Below, one piece after another: positions 1 to 6,990 of a DNA stretch of 9,890 nucleotides; position 1 is the first letter of the stretch, and every line of letters starts with the position of its first letter. Origin of the DNA: Gammaproteobacteria bacterium (GTDB lineage: Bacteria > Pseudomonadota > Gammaproteobacteria > GCA-001735895). Under the pieces are notes generated by a model. That model ran no database searches. It was not told where the DNA came from and saw only the letters and a program-made list of their open reading frames with translations. Both the position numbers and the translations under genes were made by a program. The stretch is taken from NCBI GenBank assembly GCA_015494335.1, contig WGBK01000337.1, positions 1 through 9,890 on the forward strand. Reading direction: 5' to 3'.

Positions 1-3
1 CAA

Positions 4-22
4 GAAAGGCCCCTGAAGGGCC
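4..22 (-). terminator. Intrinsic terminator of tRNA-Val
   Basis: Read on the minus strand, just after the tRNA 3' end, a GC-rich hairpin (stem GGCCC/GGGCC, five-base loop, stem at 8-12 and 18-22) is followed by TTTCTT. This is the form of a short intrinsic terminator and its position, 15 bases beyond the encoded CCA, fits tRNA transcription ending here. The T-run is interrupted by a C, so efficiency is uncertain. Confidence 0.65.
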
Positions 23-37
23 CGTCTCGGAGTAATT

Positions 38-114
38 TGGTAGGCGCGATTGGATTCGAACCAACGACCCCCACCATGTCAAGGTGGTGCTCTAACCAAC
101 TGAGCTACGCGCCT
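38..114 (-). tRNA. tRNA-Val (anticodon GAC)
   Basis: The 77-base minus-strand sequence folds as a complete tRNA. The acceptor stem AGGCGCG pairs fully with CGCGCCT. The D arm contains AGCTCAGTTGGTTAGAGC. The anticodon stem CCACC/GGTGG encloses loop TTGACAT with anticodon GAC, which reads the valine codon GUC (and GUU by wobble). The T arm carries GGTTCGAATCC, and the 3' CCA is encoded. The anticodon arm and D arm resemble the GAC valine tRNAs of gammaproteobacteria. It sits downstream of, and in the same direction as, the secretion operon but has its own promoter and terminator. Confidence 0.97.
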
Positions 115-133
115 GCAATCAAAGCAGGCGGGC

Positions 134-161
134 ATTATACGAGGCTGCAACCCCAAGTCAA
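134..161 (-). promoter_or_regulatory. Sigma-70 promoter of tRNA-Val
   Basis: On the minus strand a near-consensus -35 (TTGACT, 156-161) is separated by 16 bases from a perfect -10 (TATAAT, 134-139). The -10 is followed by the GC-rich discriminator GCCCGCC. GC-rich discriminators are typical of stable-RNA promoters under stringent (ppGpp) control; that regulation is inferred here from sequence only. The start site would fall about 13 to 15 bases upstream of the mature tRNA, leaving a short leader for RNase P. Confidence 0.85.
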
Positions 162-233
162 CCGTGGCGAGGCCTTGATTTGACGGCATTTTCCGTCCAC
201 CAGCGATGGCCGCTCATGACCCTTCATGTCGAG

Positions 234-878
234 TCAAAGCAGGTCGTTGTCGTAGACATACCGCGCGAGCTGGGCCGTGTTCTTCAGGTTCAGCTTGCGG
301 AAGATGTTGCTGCGATGCTTGCTGACCGTTTTCTCGCTGATCGACAACAGGCTAGCGATCTCCTTGCTGCTGACGCCATCACCAATCAACTTGGCCACCT
401 GCTCCTCCCGATCGGTCAACGGCGAGGTGCGCTGGGCATCCTCGGGAGCGCCGTTGATGGTGAGAAAATTGTTGACCAGCGGGTCGGAGATTCCCGGGCT
501 GAGAAACTTGCGTTCGTGTATCACCGAGATGGCTTCCAGCAACAGGGAATAGTGGTCGGTCTTGAGGATGATGCCATCCACGCCCGCGCTCAGCGCCTTG
601 TGGATATGCAGCGGATTGACCCCGGAAGACAACAATATGATGCGTGTCGTCAACCCGCTGGCCTTCATCTTGCGAATCAGATTGAGCCCGTTGAGCGCCT
701 CGATACCGATCTCGGTCAGCAGCAGATCGGGCGGGTCGGCCTTGATCTCGTTGTAGGCATCGAAACCGTTGATGCTGCGCCCCACCACCTCGTATTCATC
801 CAGGAGCTCCAGCGCCACCGCCAGGCAGTCGACACAGAGGTTGTCACGATCCGCGATATAGATGGTTCTTATACCCAT
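234..878 (-). CDS. NarL/FixJ-type response regulator with degenerate receiver
   Basis: The 214-residue protein has the length and layout of the NarL/FixJ family: an N-terminal receiver (about 3-120) and a C-terminal LuxR-type helix-turn-helix (about 151-208, with LTDREEQVAKLI, then SSKEIASLLSISEKTVSKH). It should be a cytoplasmic DNA-binding transcription factor. The receiver is abnormal. The acidic pair reads D10-R11, and the phospho-acceptor position in the PDLLLTE segment is Glu56 instead of Asp. Ser84 and Lys106 remain at the switch Ser/Thr and conserved Lys positions. Classical phosphorylation is therefore unlikely and Glu56 could mimic the active state. The start is fixed by a strong Shine-Dalgarno eight bases upstream. 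It lies 31 bases after the secretin gene with no terminator between, so it is probably the last gene of the operon and may autoregulate it. No histidine kinase is visible. Confidence 0.93.
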   Translation of the reverse strand: MGIRTIYIADRDNLCVDCLAVALELLDEYEVVGRSINGFDAYNEIKADPPDLLLTEIGIEALNGLNLIRKMKASGLTTRIILLSSGVNPLHIHKALSAGVDGIILKTDHYSLLLEAISVIHERKFLSPGISDPLVNNFLTINGAPEDAQRTSPLTDREEQVAKLIGDGVSSKEIASLLSISEKTVSKHRSNIFRKLNLKNTAQLARYVYDNDLL

Positions 879-886
879 GGTCTGGC

Positions 887-893
887 CCTCCTT
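887..893 (-). promoter_or_regulatory. Shine-Dalgarno of the response regulator
   Basis: Minus strand AAGGAGG ends eight bases before the ATG at 876-878. It is nearly a perfect match to the anti-Shine-Dalgarno sequence and fixes the regulator start. It suggests independent, efficient translation rather than dependence on coupling to the secretin gene. Confidence 0.75.
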
Positions 894-909
894 TCGATGA
901 TGTGGCGGC

Positions 910-2991
910 TCATTCGAGAATCAGCGAGGATTTGAGCAGTTGCATCTTCTCGGCATATTCCCGCGTCGCATCGAGTGCGTACTGGTGGTTGTAGATAACC
1001 TTGGGCGTGATCAGCACGATCAGCTCGCGCTTCACCTTGGAGCGTGATTTCTTGCCGAACAAGCCGCCGATGACCGGCCACTTGTAGGCACCGGGGATGC
1101 CGCTGCCGGCGTTGACGCTGTTTTCGGTGATCAAGCCGCCGAGGATAATGGTACGCCCATCCTGCACTGCAACGGTACTGTTGATATTGCGTTGCAGAAA
1201 ACTGCGCTGTCCGGTGGCATCGTCGATGCCGCCGACATCGGTGACTTCCTGGCTCAGCTCCATGGTCACCAGACCACCGGAGTTGACCCGCGGGGTGACC
1301 GACAGCAGCACGCCGGTGTTCTTGTACTCGATGGACTGGGTCAATACATCGTTGTTGGTGGACTTGGTCGAGGAAACCTGCACCGGCTGCTGGTCGCCGA
1401 CGCGGATGGTCGCCGTGTGGTTGTCCAGCGCCATCAGGGACGGGCTGGAGATGACATTCAGCTTGGATTCCGCCGCCAGGGTGTTGAACACGGCGCGCAC
1501 CAGGGCCCCGGTGCCGCTGAGCAGGAATGAAAATCCGGGCGCGATGGGACCGATGCCGGCTCCGGAGTTCAGATCCAGCGTGGTATCGGAGTCGAACTTG
1601 TCGGCAATGCCATTGTGGCGCAGATACCATTCCAGGCCATAACTGAGTTCGTCGGTCAGCGTCACTTCGACGATGGACACCTCGATCAGCACCTGCAGCG
1701 GCAGGGTATCGAGATCCTTGACCACCGACAGGATGTTCTCGTACTGGGACTGGCTGGAAAGGATCAGTATGGAGTTGTTGGATTCATCGGCCACGATGCG
1801 GATCTCCGAAACCTTCAGGGGTTTCGCGCTGGCGGTAGTAGGCGCCACGGTTGCCGAGTCGTTCGAGCTCACCACCTTGACCTGATCCGAGGCCACCTTG
1901 CTCTCCTTTTTCTTGCCCAGGCTAGAGCCCTGTACATCGGTGAAGATGTTGTTGAGCATTTCGGCCAGCTCGGAGGACTTGCGGTTCTGCACCTTGTAGA
2001 CATGCAACTGGGCGCCAGAACGTGGCACCGGCTTGTCCAGCAGGGTCATCCACTTGCGCACGGCTTCCAGTTCCTTGCGCTTGCCGGCGACCACCAGCAG
2101 TGCATTGAATCGGTCGATGGTATCCAGCACCACACCGTGGTTCTTGTTCTGGCTGTCGAGGATCTTCAGAATCTCCTTTTTCAGGTCCGCCGCCTTGACA
2201 TGAATCACCGGCAGGATGCCGAGGGATTTCTGCGACAGCCAGTCCACGTCGAAAATGCGCACGATATCGGCAACGCTGGTAACGATCTCGTTGGAACCGC
2301 TGACCACGATGGCGCGTCGGTTCTTGTCGATCTTGAGATGACCGGCGCTGCTGGCCACGGTATCGAGGATCGGCTTCAGATCATCGGGGTTGATGTAGTG
2401 CACCGGGATCACCACCATGCGGTAACCGGGCTTGAGCTTGCGCGCGTTGAACAGCTCCGGAGTCAGCGCCACGCTCTTGGCCTTGGACAGGGGCAGGATC
2501 TCGTAGCGCCCGTCTCTTTTCACCATCACCGCCGAATGCATGGCCAGCACACTTTCTACGATCGACAGCAGTTGCTGATCGTTGACCTTGCCCCGGGTCT
2601 GCACGGTGACCTCCCCCTTGAGGCTCTTGTCGAAGACATAGTTCTCGCCCAGCAGGTCGTTGAACACGATGGCGATGAACTCGTTGAGGGCGACCCCGAC
2701 GAAATCCAGGCTGTATTCCCCCTGGTTCGCGTTGTAATCCATCTTCATGGGCCGGCCCAGCCGCCCGTCATTGCCATAGGACAGGTAGGGCTCCAGGCCC
2801 GTCGCCGCATTGCCGTCGGCCCCGACGGCATTGCCGCGGTCGATCAGGGACTCGGCCCGTGCAGCAGATGCGTCGAGCCGAACCTGGTAGCGCGAATCAT
2901 CCACCGAGGCACAGCCCGAGAGCAAGGTCAGCAAAAGCGCGGCTGTTGTACCCGCGATGAGGATTGGCGATTTCCGGGTTTGCTTATTCAT
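910..2991 (-). CDS. gspD: Type II secretion system secretin GspD (lipoprotein)
   Basis: The 693-residue protein is the outer-membrane secretin through which folded periplasmic proteins leave the cell. It starts with a lipoprotein signal: hydrophobic segment then lipobox L24-S-G-C27, with Ala after the Cys, which favours the outer membrane. There follow an N0 domain (about 92-170), N1 (about 190-252), N2 (about 260-320), N3 (about 327-430, with a Lys/Ser/Thr-rich linker around 355-393), and the secretin barrel (about 433-667). The barrel shows VLIEVSIVEV, LNVISSPSLMALDN, TIILGGLI and GGLFGKKS followed by ELIVLITPKV. The ATG at 2989-2991 is chosen because it begins the signal peptide, follows GAGGCAGGA, and overlaps the stop of the upstream gene by eight bases. 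The open frame extends to 3195, but that stretch has no signal and overlaps the upstream gene. T2SS assignment over the PilQ or MshL secretins rests on neighbouring L, M and C-like genes. Confidence 0.93.
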   Translation of the reverse strand: MNKQTRKSPILIAGTTAALLLTLLSGCASVDDSRYQVRLDASAARAESLIDRGNAVGADGNAATGLEPYLSYGNDGRLGRPMKMDYNANQGEYSLDFVGVALNEFIAIVFNDLLGENYVFDKSLKGEVTVQTRGKVNDQQLLSIVESVLAMHSAVMVKRDGRYEILPLSKAKSVALTPELFNARKLKPGYRMVVIPVHYINPDDLKPILDTVASSAGHLKIDKNRRAIVVSGSNEIVTSVADIVRIFDVDWLSQKSLGILPVIHVKAADLKKEILKILDSQNKNHGVVLDTIDRFNALLVVAGKRKELEAVRKWMTLLDKPVPRSGAQLHVYKVQNRKSSELAEMLNNIFTDVQGSSLGKKKESKVASDQVKVVSSNDSATVAPTTASAKPLKVSEIRIVADESNNSILILSSQSQYENILSVVKDLDTLPLQVLIEVSIVEVTLTDELSYGLEWYLRHNGIADKFDSDTTLDLNSGAGIGPIAPGFSFLLSGTGALVRAVFNTLAAESKLNVISSPSLMALDNHTATIRVGDQQPVQVSSTKSTNNDVLTQSIEYKNTGVLLSVTPRVNSGGLVTMELSQEVTDVGGIDDATGQRSFLQRNINSTVAVQDGRTIILGGLITENSVNAGSGIPGAYKWPVIGGLFGKKSRSKVKRELIVLITPKVIYNHQYALDATREYAEKMQLLKSSLILE

Positions 2992-3475
2992 GTCCTGCCT
3001 CTTGTTGTTGTTTGAAGGGTATGACGACCTCCCTGCCCTCCTTGCGATAGGAAAAACCCTCACGCGTGATGGAGACCAGTTCCCAGCCATTGATTTTCTC
3101 GTTGAGCCGCATGCGGCGAATTTCGCCGTTGCGACGCTCCTTGACCACGGCCAGAAAGCCCTCGTCGCTGACCGCAATACCCAGTGCGAGCACATCCAGC
3201 TTCTGCTGCGGCCGTGGAACCGGTTTGCGCTGTACCTTGGGTTTCGGCGGCGTCACCCGGCGATCCTCGTTGAACAGGGCCTTTTGCGTCAGGGACTGGA
3301 AGTCGCTGGCCGGACGGTTCAGCAGCAGACGGGCATCACGGGCGTCCGGCAGGGCGACCTCGAAGCCCCCCCCTGTGGCGGGAAGGGTTTCAGCCGATAC
3401 ATCCACCGGCGAGGCCATGCGGTAGTAGAGGCCGGCAAGCGCCGCCAGCATCAGCAGCAGAACCAGGTATTTCAT
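2984..3475 (-). CDS. Short GspC/GspN-like inner-membrane T2SS protein
   Basis: This 163-residue protein has one N-terminal membrane segment (about 3-18), a short periplasmic linker, and a conserved stretch DFQSLTQKALFNEDR (58-72). Next comes a Pro/Lys-rich linker (74-91) and a small beta domain (about 92-155) with LDVLALGIA, FLAVVKER, LNEKINGWELVSI and REVVIPF. That last domain resembles the homology region of GspC and the PilP family, which binds the N0 domain of the secretin and links inner to outer membrane. The chain stops right after this domain, so the PDZ or coiled-coil C-terminus of classical GspC is absent. Its place between the M-like and D genes matches XpsN of Xanthomonas. The ATG overlaps the upstream stop by four bases (ATGA) and its own stop overlaps gspD by eight. 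The family call is by pattern, so the symbol is left open between gspC and gspN. Confidence 0.75.
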   Translation of the reverse strand: MKYLVLLLMLAALAGLYYRMASPVDVSAETLPATGGGFEVALPDARDARLLLNRPASDFQSLTQKALFNEDRRVTPPKPKVQRKPVPRPQQKLDVLALGIAVSDEGFLAVVKERRNGEIRRMRLNEKINGWELVSITREGFSYRKEGREVVIPFKQQQEAGHE

Positions 3476-4077
3476 CCTCCGCCCTCCCCGCGCGGCACGA
3501 AATAGGCGCCGACGATCAGTGTGGCCGTGAGCTGGTTGTCCCGCTTGCCGGGCTTGACCACGGGCCGGTAGCGCTGCACCGTGCGCTTGATATTGATCTT
3601 CTTGACCACCATCAATGGCGTCCGGGACTCGAGTCCATAGAGAATCCGTTGCAGCCCCGCGTGGCTGAGGTCCTTCATGCGCACCTCCATTGCCACTTCG
3701 GAAAAACCCTCGTGCTCAACGGCCGGATAGGGTTTCAGGGTCAGGATGCGCGCCCGGCTCTGGGACTCGACCAGGGCCTTGATCCGTTTTTGCAATGCCG
3801 AGGCCGCTGTCGATGGGCCATCCTGCTTCAGGTAGAGGGCCTGTACCGACTGTCCCGCCATCCGTTCCTGCAGGGCCTGCACGGCCTTGCCGCGGGCAAG
3901 AATGGCATCGACCCGCTGCTTCTTGCGCTGCTCCTGCTGCAACTGCCCGATATCCGCCTGCAGCCGCTGCAGGTAGTAGCCATCGAACAGCTTCCAGGCC
4001 ACGATCAGCAACAGCAACAGCAGCCCCCACGCAAGGCTGCGCTGGACCCAGGTCGGCAGTCTCTCCAGCTCATTCAT
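3472..4077 (-). CDS. gspM: GspM-like type II secretion inner-membrane protein
   Basis: The 201-residue protein has a short cytoplasmic N-terminus, one membrane helix (about 14-31), a Gln/Arg-rich coiled coil (about 34-75), and a periplasmic ferredoxin-like domain (about 90-192) with ILTLKPYPAV, VAMEVRMKDLSHAGLQRILYGLES and LTATLIVGAYFV. This is the layout of the GspM/PilO class, which pairs with GspL in the inner-membrane assembly platform. The coiled coil and the helix-strand pattern after it fit the GspM_b type better than classical GspM, and identity to characterised proteins is probably low. The start overlaps the gspL-like stop by eight bases and the stop overlaps the next start by four, so it is translationally coupled on both sides. 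Confidence 0.82.
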   Translation of the reverse strand: MNELERLPTWVQRSLAWGLLLLLLIVAWKLFDGYYLQRLQADIGQLQQEQRKKQRVDAILARGKAVQALQERMAGQSVQALYLKQDGPSTAASALQKRIKALVESQSRARILTLKPYPAVEHEGFSEVAMEVRMKDLSHAGLQRILYGLESRTPLMVVKKINIKRTVQRYRPVVKPGKRDNQLTATLIVGAYFVPRGEGGG

Positions 4078-5464
4078 CGGTTTTCACCTTCATGCCGATC
4101 TCGAAGGCTTCCTTGCCGCTGGCCGCGTTCTTGACGATGGATGAGATGAAACGGATCTCGTCGAAGGCCTCGCTGCGATACAGGTCATCGGAGACTGCCG
4201 ATGCGGATTCCGCCTCCCCCTTGATGCGCAGCCGATCGCCTTCCAGCTGCAGGTCATGCAGCCAGGCCTGGTCACCAATGGATTCACTGAGCCGCGACAG
4301 CAGCGGCAATACCCTGGGGTAGCGGCCGGCTTCCCGGATCAGGGCTTCATCGGTCGATGCCTGCTGCTCCAGGCTGCGCTTCAGAGCCTGGATCTCGCCT
4401 GCCTGGGCCAGGCGTTCAGGCGAAACCCGGGATGTGGTTCGCGCTTGCTCCTGCAACCACCAGAAGGGCAGTGCCAGCAAGGCCAGCAGCAACAGCAGAT
4501 TCAGGCCCCAGACCAGCGTGTCGCGGTTGAACAGGCGCGACGGCAGGCTGCGCCTGATATCCGGGTCCAGCTCGATGGTACAGCGATGGTTGCGATGCAG
4601 GTTGACGGTGGAAACCTGCAGCCCCTTGCTCACCAGGTCGCCGATATCCTCGATCAGGGCCGCGTGATCCGGGCGTTTCATCACCTCCACATCCACGCGG
4701 ACCTTGTCCTGCTGCGCATCCGGCCCGGTAGCATGGAAGTAGCGAATCTCGTCGAGACCGAGCGGCATGTGCTTTTCGAGATCATAGCGAAGCACCGCAT
4801 CGATGCGGTCACGGGCCTTGCTGGAATAGCTCAAGCGCAGGGACAACAGCCGTTCGGGCGATATCAGGTACAGACAGCGCCCCTTGCGCAGATATTTGCC
4901 GATCAGGGTTCGCAGACGATCGCGCTTCTGTTGTTCCAGATCCTGGCCCAGCAGCTCGAAATCGATATCCGGATGCGCCTCTGCGGCCTCGCCGGTCTTC
5001 ACCGGCTGTACCTCGCCGTTCTGGAAAAAGAACAACTGGGTGTTCTCCAGTGCGTCCTGCTGGAGCTGGCCTTCCTCATCCAGCAACTGGGTAATCTCGC
5101 CCCGGTGGCTGGACAGTTCGATCACCCGGGCGGTGCTGTCTTCCGGCAGACCCATTGTCTCGGTCATTTCCACCGCTTGCGTATCCGCGGTTCGGCGGCT
5201 CGCCAAAGGCACTACGCTGCCCCCTAGATCGATATCCAGTTCGGTGTCCATCGAGGGTTCGAGCGGGAAATCGGCCTCGATCAAACTGACCTGCTCGACC
5301 AGATCCCCCCTGCGGTTGCGCACCAGCACCTCGTCACCGATGTGAACCAGAATGAAATCATGTCGGTCCCGGAGGTCATGCCAGCGCCGGCGCAGGCTCG
5401 CCGGCAGGCTTTCGACAAGATTGTCGCGCCACCAGACCAGAAACGCTCTTGTTCGACCGTTCAT
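4070..5464 (-). CDS. gspL: GspL-like protein with PilN-type periplasmic domain
   Basis: The 464-residue protein combines a cytoplasmic region, a membrane helix (about 318-337) and a periplasmic PilN-like domain (about 380-460, with YPRVLPLLSRLSESI, DQAWLHDLQLEGDRLRIKG). GspL anchors the secretion ATPase GspE to the inner membrane and pairs with GspM. The segment RIDAVLRYDLEKHMPLGLDEIRY, seen in two parts at 220-229 and 230-242, is the typical GspL stretch near the end of its actin-like cytoplasmic domain. Residues about 65-180 form an acidic, Glu/Gln-rich stretch with little GspL-like pattern, possibly an insertion. The ATG at 5462-5464 overlaps the upstream stop as ATGA. The frame stays open up to 5779, but the extra 105 residues are Arg/Cys-rich, overlap the upstream gene and look non-coding. 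Confidence 0.85.
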   Translation of the reverse strand: MNGRTRAFLVWWRDNLVESLPASLRRRWHDLRDRHDFILVHIGDEVLVRNRRGDLVEQVSLIEADFPLEPSMDTELDIDLGGSVVPLASRRTADTQAVEMTETMGLPEDSTARVIELSSHRGEITQLLDEEGQLQQDALENTQLFFFQNGEVQPVKTGEAAEAHPDIDFELLGQDLEQQKRDRLRTLIGKYLRKGRCLYLISPERLLSLRLSYSSKARDRIDAVLRYDLEKHMPLGLDEIRYFHATGPDAQQDKVRVDVEVMKRPDHAALIEDIGDLVSKGLQVSTVNLHRNHRCTIELDPDIRRSLPSRLFNRDTLVWGLNLLLLLALLALPFWWLQEQARTTSRVSPERLAQAGEIQALKRSLEQQASTDEALIREAGRYPRVLPLLSRLSESIGDQAWLHDLQLEGDRLRIKGEAESASAVSDDLYRSEAFDEIRFISSIVKNAASGKEAFEIGMKVKTDE

Positions 5465-6990
5465 GTGGCATTTCCTCCACGGCATTGCCTGCGCAGGGGG
5501 CCGGCAATGTAACGCTGGTAGGGCGCACCGGAGGTTTCGCGGTAGAAGGTGTAATTCGGATAGCTGTTGAGCATGTGCTCGATGATCTCGAGCAGGTAAT
5601 CGCGGGAGAAAGCGCCGTTGAGCTGGTAGAGGGCATCGGAGAGCAGACCGAAGGCAAACAGATCCTTGACCAGCATTTCCGCATCGATATCGGAGATTCC
5701 AAAGCGACGGGACAGCGTCGAGGCGCGCAAGGCGCGTCCGGGAATGCGACGCGGCTCGGCATAGTTGGTTGCCACGCAAAGCGGAGAGGCCCGGGCCCGC
5801 TGCAGCAGCTTCGACAACTCATCGTAGCGCAGGTCCCGTTGCGGAAGCAGCAGCAGACTCAGGTGCGGTCGATCCGCGCAATCCAGCTCGTCGAGCCGGT
5901 CTAGATCCGGCTCGTCGATCGCCAGCAACAGCTCGCCCGACTGCGCGCAGAGCTCGGGATAGAGATCGATGAATCGCTGCCAGGCCGCATCGCCGAGAGG
6001 TTGCGGCAGGCTTTCCGGGCCGAGACGCTGCACTTGTCCCTGGTCATCGACATAGCGCAAGGCCGTCGACTGGCCGCGCTGCAAGCGGCGCAGGAACTCC
6101 CGTTCGCGGCGTTCGCGGTCATCGAACACAAAGCTGTAGTAACCGGTACGGGTCGCCGAAGCCAGGGGAGGGAACAGGCAGGGAATCTTCTCCTGCTCGC
6201 AGAATCCGGCCAGACGGGGATAACGATCACCCACCAATGGAGCAAGAAAGGCGAAGACGGGTTGTCGGTCATAGTGTCGTCGCAGTTGATCGGCCCAGCC
6301 TTTCGCTGGCCCGTCCAGCTCCCAGAAGTGCAAACGCCACTTGCGGTAGGCCTGGTATTGGGGCTGCTTCTGAATCGGAGAATACCGCTTGCGCTTCAAC
6401 TCGCTGCGCGTGCCGGAGTTCTTCATGCGGATCAGGCCTTGCAGAAAGGCCTTGTGCTGCGCACGCAATCCTGGATCGATGGAAGGGTCGATAACCACTG
6501 CGAGATCGATGAACTCTTCATCCACACCTTCGGGCTCGGGGAACAGACGATCGAGAAAATCAACCAGATCATCGCTCTGACTGCGGGTCAAGGCGTAACG
6601 CGGCATGGTCTCGGAAAGCCGGCGACCGGAAGGCGTGATGCCGCTGGTCAACAGGCGGTGCAGGCTTTCCCGGTCGTAGCGATCCAGCCCCGGCCGAAGC
6701 TGGAGAAAGCGACCGTCATCCTGCGACAACAGCCCGCCCTGCTGCAGCAGTTTCCAGGCCACGGGTGGCACCGTAGTTCCGGATTCGGAGGTGCCCAGGC
6801 CCGACTCTCGGTGACAATTGACACAGGCCAGCACGGCGGGCGAAGGCAGGCCATTGACCGACGAGGCTATGACCTGGCCATTGCGATCAACCCCTTCCAT
6901 GTAGATTCTCCTGCCCTGCTCCACATCCGCTTCCAGTACGGGCTTGTACCCCAGCAGCAGGCCCAGCAGAAGGAGACGCAGCCCGTTCAT
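5461..6990 (-). CDS. Cytochrome c / periplasmic-binding-protein fusion
   Basis: This 509-residue protein begins with a signal peptide (Arg5, hydrophobic 6-13, possible cleavage after LEA21). A class I cytochrome c domain follows (about 22-150), with one haem site C56-V-N-C59-H60 and a likely axial Met129 in TMPRYAL, then DDLVDFLDRL. From about 160 to the end is an alpha/beta region resembling the type 1 periplasmic-binding fold of branched-chain amino acid receptors: FIDLAVVID, PVFAFLAPLVG, CEQEKIPCLFPP, TGYYSFVFDD, and a C-terminal FSRDYLLEIIEHM. The ligand is unknown. Mature protein should be periplasmic or exported beyond; a role in sensing or electron transfer is inference. The ATG at 6988-6990 is chosen over one two codons upstream because it forms an ATGA overlap with the peptidase stop and lies eight bases after AGGAGG. 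It lies inside the T2SS operon between the peptidase and gspL genes. Confidence 0.85.
   Translation of the reverse strand: MNGLRLLLLGLLLGYKPVLEADVEQGRRIYMEGVDRNGQVIASSVNGLPSPAVLACVNCHRESGLGTSESGTTVPPVAWKLLQQGGLLSQDDGRFLQLRPGLDRYDRESLHRLLTSGITPSGRRLSETMPRYALTRSQSDDLVDFLDRLFPEPEGVDEEFIDLAVVIDPSIDPGLRAQHKAFLQGLIRMKNSGTRSELKRKRYSPIQKQPQYQAYRKWRLHFWELDGPAKGWADQLRRHYDRQPVFAFLAPLVGDRYPRLAGFCEQEKIPCLFPPLASATRTGYYSFVFDDRERREREFLRRLQRGQSTALRYVDDQGQVQRLGPESLPQPLGDAAWQRFIDLYPELCAQSGELLLAIDEPDLDRLDELDCADRPHLSLLLLPQRDLRYDELSKLLQRARASPLCVATNYAEPRRIPGRALRASTLSRRFGISDIDAEMLVKDLFAFGLLSDALYQLNGAFSRDYLLEIIEHMLNSYPNYTFYRETSGAPYQRYIAGPLRRQCRGGNAT

Noticed and set aside
38..114. tRNA-Val as an integration site for a genomic island
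   Set aside because: No integrase, direct repeat of the tRNA 3' end, or mobile gene is visible, and the neighbouring operon looks like resident chromosome apart from a short AT-rich stretch.
182..197. Hairpin GACGG/CCGTC as terminator of the regulator gene
   Set aside because: Five-base stem with no T-run on the minus strand; also the 215-228 hairpin has only a five-base AT-containing stem and no T-run.
1615..3015. Long open frame (466 codons) on the plus strand opposite the secretin gene
   Set aside because: It is antisense to a well-supported secretin, is His/Gln/Asp-rich in the manner of a shadow frame in GC-rich DNA, and has no family pattern. The same applies to plus-strand frames at 4256-5227, 6001-7188 and 7632-8612.
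2992..3195. N-terminal extension of the secretin frame
   Set aside because: The extra 68 residues overlap the C-like gene, carry no signal and would hide the lipoprotein signal that starts at the ATG at 2989-2991.
5465..5779. N-terminal extension of the GspL-like frame
   Set aside because: The extra 105 residues are Arg/Cys/His-rich and fully overlap the coding end of the cytochrome/PBP gene; the ATGA overlap at 5461-5464 gives a better start.
5461..6990. ABC transporter substrate-binding protein as the annotation of the cytochrome/PBP gene
   Set aside because: No permease or ATPase genes lie nearby and the N-terminal haem domain is not typical of transport receptors, so only the fold resemblance is claimed.
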